Source: Botryococcus braunii
Lineage: Eukaryota; Chlorophyta; Trebouxiophyceae
Assembly (NCBI GenBank): GCA_002005505.1
Contig: KV908568.1
Location: forward strand, 111,053-138,552
DNA: 27,500 bases
Direction of reading: 5' to 3'
Position numbers and translations under genes: made by a program. Each line of letters begins with the position of its first letter. Position 1 is the first letter of the stretch. This document shows, piece after piece, positions 1-25,200 of this stretch. Below the pieces are notes generated by a model. It was not told where the DNA came from. It was given only the letters and a program-made list of their open reading frames with translations, and searched no databases.

Positions 1-1084
1 ACCTTCGTCCTTGATGTCCCGCCAATGCAGTCGTTTTCCGTATTGGGATGGAGATTTACAGAAAAGGTATGCCACTTCCGAGGAATGGTTTAAAGTGGTT
101 CTGCAAGCACCGGGGCCCTTCATATTTGGGATGGCATGCAGGCCTTTCCATACCTGGGGGGCATTCACTTGCTTCTGCTCACAAGTGGAAAGGCTGTGCC
201 GGCTGCCACGTGTGGAATATTGTTCAGCATAGCATACAGATGGAATGTTTTGGGACTGAGGTCCTATCTGGTATGGGCCTTGATGGTTGGAAGTCATAGC
301 TTTGCTTATTTCTGTTTGGTCTTCTGGTTGCAACCTTCTGTACAACCCTCTGCTTGTGGCCTGTTGTTCCCAATTTTATTTTGCCCCTCCAGCATGGGTG
401 CCCTCGCGGGTGATCCACTTTTGAACTTGTAAATTGAGTCTCCGCTCCTGCATGTCTATGGAAAAACTTCAGCTGGTGCCTCGTACTTAAATATGAACGA
501 AAAGTGCTACACATTGACTGCTGGGGTGTAAAGCAAGAAGCTGATTGTTAATCAATAGCAGGCGTTGATCATGAATCAAAGCAAGTCTTATGTGGTTGCC
601 TCTCTTAGGTCCCCACCCTCATTGACAGCTGGCTTAGCAAATTGCTCAACCCACTATTGGGGGGAGAGGCAAGCACAAGACTTCTGCCAGTGCCACCTGG
701 CATAGAGCGGGTTGGACGGCCCACCACAAGCAGGGCAACAAGGCCCCAAGCTTCTGTCCCTGTCCCTCAGGTACGGTTTTCCCTGCGGGTCGCCATTTAG
801 TACCTTTTCCACCTTTTCCACTAGGAAATTTGTGGTGGTTAATGCACATGCAGACCTGCTCACGTGGTGGTTTGTGCATTCTATCAATATTTTCCCTTTA
901 TACCACATTCTCCTAGGACCTGCTGTGCTGTTTCTTGCAATTTATGATGCAGCTGGTAAGTGAAGGTTTGGTATGCCTGTTGCTTGTGGGAGCTCATACA
1001 GCAGCGGGCCATTCGCGCTGTTTCATACAGAAGCAATGGCAACCTGGCTCTGAGTATTGGTGGCATTCCATGCTCCAATTCAGA

Positions 1085-1152
<68 letters not shown>

Positions 1153-1382
1153 ACACACATACACACGCACACGCACACGCACAGCCTGGTAGAACAGCTG
1201 TCAAAGTAGGCCAGTGTGCGGGTTTGCAGGCCCATTCACCTTCGAGGTCTGCGCCCAGAGCACCCCCTTCGGAAGCGCTGAGCCAGCTCGTCTCAATGGG
1301 CTTTGACCCTGCCAAGGCTGCCCAGGCACTCCAGCAGAGTAACAATGAGGTGGAGAGCGCGTTGTCACTCCTGCTGAACTGA
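1..1382 (+). CDS. UBAC2: UBAC2-like rhomboid/UBA-domain membrane protein, 3' part (partial gene)
   Basis: Four exons fit one reading frame, all joined in phase 0: 1-66 (cut by the window edge), 142-270, 609-770 and 1230-1382 with stop TGA at 1380-1382. Introns are 67-141, 271-608 and 771-1229, all GT-AG. The visible 169 residues read FVLDVPPMQSFSVLGWRFTEK, then a hydrophobic stretch (YLGGIHLLLLTSG), then GILFSIAYRWNVLGLRSY, which resembles the last membrane segments of the rhomboid-like UBAC2 family. A Ser/Pro/Arg-rich linker follows, and then a C-terminal UBA domain of about 38 residues with the MGF loop (LVSMGFDPAKAAQAL) and NNEVESALSLLL. Known members sit in the ER membrane and bind ubiquitin through the UBA domain during ER-associated degradation. 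That role is inferred here. The first three exons have no ATG of their own and were found only by frame and splice-site logic. Exon 3 (609-770) is the least conserved part. Confidence 0.78.
1086..1183. repeat. (CA)n microsatellite in UBAC2-like intron 3
   Basis: An almost pure CA repeat runs to about 1142 and then becomes interrupted by CG and TA steps. It ends about 47 nt before the exon 4 acceptor. His-Thr and Cys-Val dipeptide reading frames across it are artefacts of the repeat. Confidence 0.97.
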
Positions 1383-12180
<10,798 letters not shown>

Positions 12181-12643
12181 TTCACGAAATAAGGAGTAAT
12201 CCCTTCCGCTGCGAAAATCATCTGCACGGCTTTTTCACAGGCATCAAGCATCAATAGAATCCTTCCCAAATGTAGCAAAATGAAAGGCGACAATCTCGTT
12301 GTAACTCAAGATCCACAATGCCCGAATATTAACAACGGCGGCAGCCAGCGATAGAACGCTGCTGAGAGTTACACCAAAGCGTGTGTGTGAGTTCCGCGAT
12401 TCGGTTCATACCGTGGGGACTGGAGTCGTCGACTCCAGTGGGTACCGCAAATACCGGTCCGGTCCCTCCCGCCGTCCTTCAAAGCGTTTTGAAACAGCTG
12501 CACGGTAGAGGCAAGGGCAGCAGGCAAGCCCGCCCCCGTGCTAAAGAGGAACAGTCCTCCTTGACCGAAAAACCCATGATTCACGATGTGTCGTAATTTC
12601 TGGGCTAGCAATGTGAGGTTCGAAGGCTGCGACTCAGCAAGAA
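12181..12643. promoter_or_regulatory. Divergent (bidirectional) promoter region, CTPS and WRAP73
   Basis: Only 463 bp separate the two start codons, so both promoters and 5' UTRs must lie here. A perfect palindrome (10-bp arms ACTGGAGTCG and CGACTCCAGT around one T) sits at 12419-12439, near the middle. It is followed by GGTACCGCAAATACCGGTCCGG. No clear TATA box is seen. A shared promoter is inferred from layout only. Confidence 0.55.
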
Positions 12644-14039
12644 ATGGATTTCAGGTACGGTAGACCCACTGGTTCGAAATGTGTGAATGGACGATTACAT
12701 GCGCAGAAATGACTGACTCTTGTTTTTGCAGTGAGGTGTACCGGTACTCTGGTCCTTCACCGTCCTTTTCTCCCAATGGTCGCTTTCTGGCTTCCACTGC
12801 GGACTGCAGGCTGATTATCCGATCTGCAGAGACACTGCAGGTACCGCAAACCCGACTTGGTCCACAACATGATTTTCAATGGAATTCAATTGTGGAAAAT
12901 GAAAAGTCAGAGCTGATGGTTTTTCTATTCCTTCTTTCTGAAGCACATACGAAGGTTGCTTTCAATTCAAGAGACTCCGTACGACCCCACGGATCAACGT
13001 GAAGCCAAACTACATCATGCATTCCGATGTCTAGCACCATTTCTTCCCATCAGCACCGTTCCTATTGCCTGGTATGGCGCCATGCAGGTGGTCCAGCTCT
13101 ATTCCTGTCTGGATAAAGTGCGTGACATCCAGTGGTGCCCAAATTCGCTCTACGTCCTCTGCACCCTTTCAAAGAGGCCAGATGTACAGATCTGGTCGAT
13201 AAGAGATCCTGCCTTCTCGTGCCGTATCGAAGCCAAGGCTGCTGGAGTTCAGCGCGCGATATGGACCCAAGACGCACAGAGCGTCATTGTTGTGGCGGAC
13301 TTCCAAATTCGCCTGTCAATTTGGTCAATCATCGACTCTTCCTGCAAGCATCTGCCAGGGCCCAAATTTGGCGATTCCGGGATAGACTTGACCTCTAATG
13401 GAACCTTAATGGCTGTTCTGGAGGTACTGGCCTGTCTTGTACTGCTTGTCCACAGGCTGTGGACTTTCAAGGGGTTTCTGCATGCAAAGAAGCCTTCAAG
13501 TGGCTCCTGCATGTAAAAGGAGCTCTCAAAGTGGCTTTGGCATGTAAAACAGCTTTCCGATGCTCCCTGCATGTGAAAAAATTTTTAAGCGGCTCCTGCA
13601 CGTAAATGAAGCTCTTCCAGAGCTTCCTGCTCATGGAACATGCCTCCCCCGGGGCAATGAGGGAGTTTTGGGGGGGGGGGGGGTTGCTGCAGAGGGCTCA
13701 GTGCAAGGACCGCCTCGCAATCTACACGTGCTGCGACTGGCAAGCCAGCCGCCACGCGCTCCCCACATCAGACGCCGTTGACGTGGCATGGTCCCCCGAC
13801 GCCACCTGCCTGGCTGTGTGGGAGTCTGCCCTGGACTACCGCCTCCTTATTGTTGCCCTCGATGGCCGCTGCCTGCTGGACTACTGCGCATACCCGGATG
13901 GCCTGGGGATCAAAACGGTCACATGGGCCCCATCTGGCCAGCTCCTGGCCATCGGAAGCTACGACCAGGTAAGCTATGGGGCCCCTGCCCATCGAACTCT
14001 GTGTTTTTGGGTGAGTTTTTTGGGTTGTGTGTGTGTATA

Positions 14040-14117
<78 letters not shown>

Positions 14118-16171
14118 TCCCCAACATAATCCTTTGGTTGCAGGAAAAAAAATGACTCTTGCGCTTCTCTGATGCCTGTTCTGGATGTGACATTGGACCG
14201 CAGTGCCGACAAAACGAGGAAGGGGTTTAAGCAATTGCACGACTAATGAGTGATGAGAGTGAGGAATGCATGGAAAATTACGTCGCCCTGTCCCTCGACA
14301 CTGTCAGGAGGACGGCAAAGAAGTTTACGGCAGTACAACCCATGTCAAGCGTCCCGCATCCCCCTTCCTTCCCGCCTGCCACGATGAAAAGTAAGCCCAT
14401 AACCAACCAGAAAAACCCACATCCATCTTTACTTGCACAGCAGGGGTTGCCGCCGGCACCGGACACCTTGAGACACTGCCTTGTGGATACTGGATAAAGT
14501 ACTTCACGGGACATGCGGTACACAACGCACTGGCTAAACCCCCTTGCACTGGTGCAGTCCGTGAGGACACTAGATGCGGTACTTCAAGGGACATGCGGTA
14601 CACAGCACACCGGCTAAACCCCCTTGCACTGGTGCAGAGGGGGAGGATACTCGATGCAGTACTTCACAGGACATGCGGTACATAACACACTGACTAACGC
14701 CCCCCCCCCCCCCTTCTGCCACTGGTGCAGAGTGTGTGGATACTGGATGCGTTACTGCACAGGACATCCGGTACAAAACACACAGACTGACCCCGCCCCC
14801 CCTGCCACTGGTGCAGAGGGTGAGGATACTAGATGCAAGCACATGGGAGGCCATCGCTGAGCTGGCGCATCCGCTGATATTGGACCTGCAGCCGGACCTG
14901 GTGGTGTACAAGGAGGAGCAGCAGCGGCAGTCGCCCAAAGACAAGTGCAAGGGGGGAGGCAAGGACGGGGCAGGGGGCGGAGGCGTGCGCTCGGCCTATG
15001 TGCTCAGAGACCTTCCCTTGGACCTCACACCCCTCCGGGTGGCACCTGCAGAGAAGCCAAACCCAAAGATTGGGATAGGTATGCACGCCTTAATTTGGAT
15101 AGGTGTGCACGCCTGGACAAACCGGCTCTTGTGGACTCGTCCATGCTCCTCAGTGTGCTATGGCAACAGGATTGCGTGTGTTTCCATGTGCACGCACCCC
15201 ACATAGAGGTTGCGTGATACTGCATCTCCAAACCGCAACCACTGTACCCAGTCATTTGCGTGTGGCCCCCTTCACTTGGTCATCTGGCAGCAGAACCCCT
15301 GTGGTGCCGCTTGCTTTGCCAATGAGTGATTGCATAATGTACTCGTATCCTACTCTTGGTGGGAGTTTCTCCATTTCCCACCAGCCTCTGCTGGCTGGAC
15401 GGATGAATTTCTCTTTTGAAAAAGCTACTTCTAGTACTTCGCAAACAGCACCTAAACCTCCCCCACACCCCCCCCCCCCCGGGGGCGGAAATCTTGGTAA
15501 TTTTCAACCCCACTTTTCATTTTTCAAGAAGAGCACATTGAGCCCTCCCTTCGTCAACCCCTCCTCTTGTTCCCCGGCAGACTGTATCGTAAGTTTTTCT
15601 GTCCTCTCATGATAGACCTGTATGTCACCCCTGGAAAGATGCTCTGAACATTTTCCTGAAAGATGCTCTGAAAATGTTCCTGGAAGATGCTATCAAAACA
15701 TTCTGGAAAGATGCTCTGAAAAAGTGATAAGGGCTGAGGCATTGCGCAGGACGAATGGTCTGGTCGTGGGATGGCGGCTTCCTTGCCACAAAGAGCGACA
15801 CATTGCCTAATTTGGTATGGGTATGGGATGTGACACGCCTCGAGCTTGCCTCCATCCTGCAGCAGGCAGCCGCAGTGAGGTCCCTCAGCTGGTCCCCACA
15901 GGGACCCGGCGGCAGGGACCCATCTGGGAAAGATGCGTCGGATACCCCTGCACTCCCAGCTTCCACCGGGGGGGTACCTGGGGGGACGTTGGCAGTTGCA
16001 ACCGAGGGGCCTCGGGTTTACCTGTGGTCGGGTGAAGGCGCATCATGCGTTCATATCCCCTTCTCCACGTTCTGCCCCTCTCGGGTGGCTTGGGGTCCCC
16101 ATGGGGGGTCCCTTCTGCTCACTGACAGAGACTCGTTCTGTTGCGCATATCTGGAGCCGTCAACTGCATGA
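12644..16171 (+). CDS. WRAP73: WRAP73/Wdr8-like WD-repeat protein, complete, 6 exons
   Basis: Exons 12644-12654 (an 11-nt first exon, ATGGATTTCAG), 12732-12840, 13088-13423, 13693-13968, 14817-15078 and 15750-16171 (TGA at 16169-16171) join to 471 aa, close to the 460 aa of human WRAP73. The N-terminus MDFSEVYRYSGPSPSFSPNG, then FLASTADCRLIIRSAETLQ, CLDKVRDIQWCPNSLYVLC, DVQIWSIRDP, VAWSPDATCLAVWES, GIKTVTWAPSGQLLAIGSYD, NPKIGIG, FLATKSDTLPNLVWVWD and RVYLWSGEG follow the whole family in order. These are WD-type beta-propeller blades with no catalytic site. Known relatives work at centrosomes, centriolar satellites and spindle pole bodies (with SSX2IP/Msd1) in spindle anchoring and ciliogenesis. 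That role is inferred here. The charged Gly/Lys insertion (KDKCKGGGKDGAGGGG) in exon 5 is lineage-specific. Intron 4 and intron 5 contain copies of their own splice sites. The gene converges on SLU7. Confidence 0.93.
13480..13635. repeat. Minisatellite (about 35-40 bp unit) in WRAP73 intron 3
   Basis: Four to five degenerate copies of GGCTCCTGCATGTAAAA followed by AGCTCTYMAAG. It fills the centre of the 269-bp intron and ends before a G17-like run (about 13667-13683) just upstream of the exon 4 acceptor. Confidence 0.8.
14042..14114. repeat. (GT)n microsatellite in WRAP73 intron 4
   Basis: About 36 uninterrupted GT units, 73 bp after the exon 4 donor. Confidence 0.97.
14477..14820 (+). repeat. 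Tandem array of acceptor plus exon 5 start, WRAP73 intron 4
   Basis: Units of 80-93 bp at about 14477-14557, 14558-14637, 14638-14730 and 14731-14816, followed by the real exon 5 at 14817. Each unit begins with a diverged copy of the first roughly 20 bases of exon 5 (GTGAGGATACTAGATGC against GAGGACACTAGATGC, GAGGATACTCGATGC, GTGGATACTGGATGC). It continues through GTACTTCA-GGGACATGCGGTAC and ends with CACTGGTGCAG, the same acceptor as the real one. Four near-identical acceptors therefore stand in a row. Only the last leads into the long WRAP73 frame. Confidence 0.92.
15071..15113 (+). repeat. 24-bp duplication of the exon 5 donor, WRAP73
   Basis: GGATAG-GTATGCACGCC (functional donor GT at 15079-15080) is repeated 24 bp later as GGATAG-GTGTGCACGCC (GT at 15103-15104). 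The 24-bp step keeps the frame and adds no stop, so use of the second donor would insert eight residues. The first donor gives an exact-length match to the family (NPKIGIG then about 12 residues to FLAT). Confidence 0.85.
15632..15728. repeat. Short tandem repeat (about 24-26 bp x 4) in WRAP73 intron 5
   Basis: Copies of GGAAAGATGCTCTGAA followed by AATGTTCCT or a similar spacer, ending about 22 nt before the exon 6 acceptor. Confidence 0.85.
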
Positions 16172-16969
16172 TTCTCCAAGACACTCCACCCCAGGGCGGT
16201 CCACGTGAAGGGCTTCAAGACCTCTTGATTCAAAAAGGGGGCAAAATGAGGAGGCCAAACAGGGCTCGTGTAGGCCCAAATAACACTCTCGTGCAGGCCG
16301 TTGACAGTTTTCGATAGAATTGAGATTTTTACCCCTCCCAATCTTTGCACGTGACACTGCAGCAGATGAGATTTTTACCCCTCCCAATCTTTGCACGTGA
16401 CACTGCAGCAGATGTGTGATACCCAACTCGCTTCCAATTCACAAGGTTCTGTTGTAGACTGCTTTCACCAACAGTCACATGTACAGGCATGTGCCCCTTC
16501 GGATATGAAAACACCCATTCACTACATTTTTGGGGCGCAACACTGCCCAAAACTTTGGTCCACTGCAACCTGCACTGGATCAGCATAGGTACAACTTTCA
16601 AATTCATCATCTCAAACTGGTATTCCCTTACAACTCATGCACTCTCTCCGATTGTTGCCACCGTTATCGCCGCATAAAGCTGGTTCCATGGCCACGCGCG
16701 AGAATGCCCGCCTCAGCATAACTAATACCATGGTGTATCTCCAAGGCCTTGGGGCTCTACAAGTCTTTGCAATGCCCCTCATCTGCTCAAGCGGGATAAG
16801 CACCTGCCACCCTCAATTGCTCCCCCACTCCAATCCTTCTGCAGAATGCAGTCTTCCCATCCAAAAGAACAATGGCATGTCCAGAATATATACGAGAGAA
16901 TTCCGGATATTCGTACAACATATCTTCACAGAATGCCAAAAGTACATTGTTGCATTGGCAACGGCCTCC
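16172..16969. other. Intergenic region between convergent WRAP73 and SLU7 genes
   Basis: Holds the 3' UTRs of both genes. It contains a perfect 46-bp tandem duplication (16321-16366 and 16367-16412). The remaining sequence has no recognisable coding potential or RNA gene. A TGTAA in minus orientation near 16627-16631 is too far from the SLU7 stop to be called a poly(A) signal with any confidence. Confidence 0.6.
16321..16412. repeat. Perfect 46-bp tandem duplication
   Basis: Two identical copies begin TGAGATTTTTACCCCTCCC and end GACACTGCAGCAGA. They lie about 150 bp after the WRAP73 stop. Identity implies a recent duplication, or an assembly artefact. Confidence 0.95.
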
Positions 16970-21454
<4,485 letters not shown>

Positions 21455-22239
21455 GGTTCAGATAGTGCTACAACCGAGCACTCAGAGTTTTGCCAGTCCA
21501 CAAGCCGGCAACGCACTGGGGCTTTGATGCAACCAAAATGAAAATGATCAACAGTCAATAATGAAAGACACTGCCAACCTGTAGAGGCACAGCTCCAGGG
21601 TACGCAAGAACAGTTATCCTACGTCACAGACTCTCTCTCCCTTCCGTCAAACGTTCGATGCAACTAGTAGTCATCGAACAAACAACTTCAACGGAACGCC
21701 AAGATTGGAACAACCGGAGGGTATCGCTTGGGAGACTAAGCCCTGCAAGTTGAGTTGTTTGCTTGCTGGCAGATCACGGGAGGTGCGAAAGTGCCAATCA
21801 CATGACCACCACATGGGTATGTGTATCGGACAATTCGCAGTTGGCCGCTTGCCAATCGGAGATTGGCCCTCCGTGGGCCGAGCGTCGCCGCCGCGGTTTT
21901 ATTTCCGAGTTCGGAAGGTACAAGCTGTACCGTTGAACTTGTACTACAAAGTCTAGGTCCGGAAGTCGCGTAGATGCGCTGATCTGAGAGCACTTGAGAA
22001 CGCCGATAGTCATCTTGCTTGCTGCTCTAGTGCCATTAGATCATGAACCAACTGGAATGAACGCAGATTATTCAATCCATGAGAAGATCCTGGTTTTTTG
22101 GGGGGCTCGTTTGGACGAGTTTGGGGCTGTGTGTTTAGCCTCGGTTTGAGTCCTTAAACTGGAATCGTCATATTACTAATATTACTACCCATTCATTCCT
22201 TTTTGTTTTTACATAGTTTTGTCGACAGGCAGATAGAGA
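21455..22239. promoter_or_regulatory. Divergent promoter region, SLU7 and OASTL, with CCAAT/TTGGC palindromes
   Basis: 785 bp separate the two inferred start codons. A CCAAT lies at 21794-21798. At 21841-21867 there are three alternating half-sites, TTGGC, GCCAAT and ATTGGC, each separated by 5-6 nt. The first pair matches TTGGC-N5-GCCAA exactly. At 21917-21931 GGTACA-AGC-TGTACC forms another perfect inverted repeat. CCAAT boxes are common in bidirectional promoters, and the trans-factor here is unknown. The OASTL 5' UTR and first ATG are the less certain boundary. Confidence 0.55.
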
Positions 22240-25200
22240 ATGGTGGTACCAGTCATCGGGTTGCCAGATCGGGTTGCACCACAAGTAGGCCCCTTCCTAG
22301 GGCTAGGGTCCCTTAAATTTGTTTCTTTCTGGCATGAATCGTGTTTAGACTGGATTTGTTGAGCATTTCTTGTCGGGACCTTTGGACAGGAGCTCCTTTC
22401 ATCTTTTGCTCGTTTATCGAGAGGTCAACCTAGGACGCCAAAACAGAACTCGAGAGTTCCAAAGAGGGTTATACGCGCAAAACTTGCTTCAAACGAAGCG
22501 GTTAAAACAGAATCGACGGGCAAGCGGAACCTCAAGGGCATAGCTGATGATATTACAAAGCTAATTGGAAACACGCCCATGGTATGGACAAGGCGTTGAT
22601 CCCTCTTATGCCTCCTTTCTTTAGGTGCTTCCATATGATATTTGTTTCCCTGATACATATGCTTGTATGTCATGTGACTGAGCAGTACCTGGCAAAGCAG
22701 GTGTACCTGAGCCGGATTGGGAAAGGTGCAAAAGGGAAAATTGCACTCAAACTCGAAATCTTGGAGCCTTGCAAGAGTGTTAAAGACCGCATTGGGAAAA
22801 ATATGATAGAAGATGCCGAGCGGAAGGGCTTAATACGCCCAGGTGTGTATCATCCAGTGTGGAGTTGCTGTATTGTGTCTCATGAGGTTGCGACCCGGAG
22901 GTGCAGGCCAAAAACGTATGCGTGTCTTCCTGTCAAATTAAATACAGAATGCGAAAAAGACGCGAAAGAGTCGTGGAAAGGATTTATGTATACAAAGAAA
23001 GGGACGGATGGGGGAATGGGAGTCTCAAGAAAGAGCCCTACTCCGTCTTGGGGTCGCAACTGTGCAATGCCCATACTCGTGCATGCATGCACTGGCATGC
23101 ACACATGCCCGAGTGCACAAAATCATACACTTTCATCCCCACGCCTCGACCACTTCACGCACCTAACCATCGCTCACGCACCCCTCGGTCTCCCCTTTGT
23201 CGCCCACGCCCCGCACCCGCTTCTCTAGCACCCTCTCTCAGACGAAGACTGTGCAATCTGCATGCGCCTCTGCCAACCATGGCCTGCAAGCCCAGCCAGT
23301 AATGCCCTGCCTTGTTCTGCTGCAGGGGTTTCGACGTTGGTGGAAGCAACGAGCGGGAACACGGGCATTGGCTTGGCCTTTGTGGCAGCATCCAAGGGGT
23401 ACAAGCTGGTGCTGACAATGCCCGCTTCCATGTCGGTGGAGCGCCGCATTCTGCTGCAGGCCTTTGGAGCTCATCTGGTTCTCACCGACCCTGCCAAGGC
23501 AGGTTTCCTGTCCAGATTTCAAAATTTCTGTCATGTTTTCTGTCAAGATTTCAAGATTTCTGCCGACATTTCAAGATTTCTGTCAAGATTTTCTGTCGAG
23601 ACTCCAAGATTTCTGTAGGTTTCTGTCAAAATTTGAAGCTTTCTGTCGAGATTTCAAGATTGCTGTAGATTTATGCCAAGATCTCAGGATTTCTGGCAAG
23701 ATTTCTCGAGATTCCTGTTTCCAGACTCGAATTTGGAGGTTTGCAGTAGGGGGTGTTGAGCACGGACACCGAAGCCCGCCAAAGCAGGCCCTGCGTGCGT
23801 GATTCTTGGGTTTTTGAATTTACTCTAAAGCATTGTACAATCTTAGCAGCTGTACAAGCGTTTGTGCGTTCTGCACAGGAGTTCTACAAGCGTTTGAGAT
23901 CGCAGGCTTACATGCTGACCAGGCTCTGTATGTGCGCAGTCTAAGCTGTCAGGAAAGATACATGCATATTTTAGATTTACTTAAACCGATGTCATCTGAT
24001 GCCAATGGGACAGCCACTTCAATTAGTCTAACATATTCTATATATTTCATTTTCTTACAACATACAAGTCTCTTTGAAATGCGTCTTGGTATACCAGTGT
24101 TACATTTTAATCAACTGTGTACATAATGTGTTGTGTACACCTACATATTTGGTACACATATGATACCGAATGTATATCAAGCTGTATATGTCTGGTATTA
24201 TGCGCCCCTGACCCCTGCGTGTCTCCATGGCAGAATATCTGGGTGAACATTAGAGTAGTATCTGGGGAAAAATCCAGGTGAGTATTTGGGTAAATATCTA
24301 GGTGAATATCCAGGTGAGTATCTGGTTGAGTAAATGTCTAGGTTTTCTACAGGCTGATCTTGACGAAGTGCGTACAGCGCATGCTTTAGGGGTAGGGTTC
24401 AGGGTTTCAGGGTTTGCCTGCAATGATAGGTATGTGTGTCTGCATGCAGATGTAATGAACAATTCCATTGCGAGATGGTGCTATGTCAGTCATTATGTCA
24501 ATATGTGCTGGTTTCAGGAACGTTGCTTGGGGACACCGTGGGGAGAGGGCTGTGGTATGGGTGCTATGGGCTGGGTTATGGGGGATATTGAGGGGGGGGG
24601 GGGAGGATAGGGGTTGTGTAACATTCATTCATTCACCTATTCGTTCTAACTTCCTTCACTCATCAATTTGTTCGTCTGTTCATTCCTCCGTTCATTTCGT
24701 TTGTTTATTCACTCGTTCATTCATGGGGAGAGTGCAGGGAATGAAGGGGGCGGTGGCAAAGGCCGAGGAGATAGCCACCAAGACTCCGAACGCGTTCATT
24801 CTTCAGCAGTTTGACAACGCTGCGAATTCGGCGATTCACAGAGAAACTACCGGGCCCGAAATCTGGCGGGACACAGCCGGGAAGGTGCGTCGTCTTCTGC
24901 TCGATCAACCGCTGTACCGCTTGCGTGTTCTCCATGTACCGTGTATTTCACCCCTTGCCTAACCCTCCACACCCTTTTGTCTGACTGTATGGAAACTATG
25001 GCTCCACATTCTAATATGCCACTTCTGTGTGTGCAAGGTGTGTTGGGAGGGGGGGGGGGGGGGAGGGCGGCATGCAGGAGGGACTTCAATCCTGTGTTGT
25101 GTCCGCTCTTGTGCAACCTCACGGATTCAAAATTTCAGAACCCCTTTTTCTTTCTTTATTTCCCTTTTTTTAATAATTGCTTTTTTTTGGGGGGGGGGGG

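Noticed and set aside
136..432. 98-codon frame starting at an internal ATG
   Set aside because: Its first part is UBAC2-like exon 2. The rest reads into the intron after the donor at 271, so it is not a separate gene.
935..1229. An additional UBAC2-like exon between 935 and 1080
   Set aside because: Exon 3 (ends 770) and exon 4 (starts 1230) already join in phase 0. No candidate in between has both good splice sites and family similarity.
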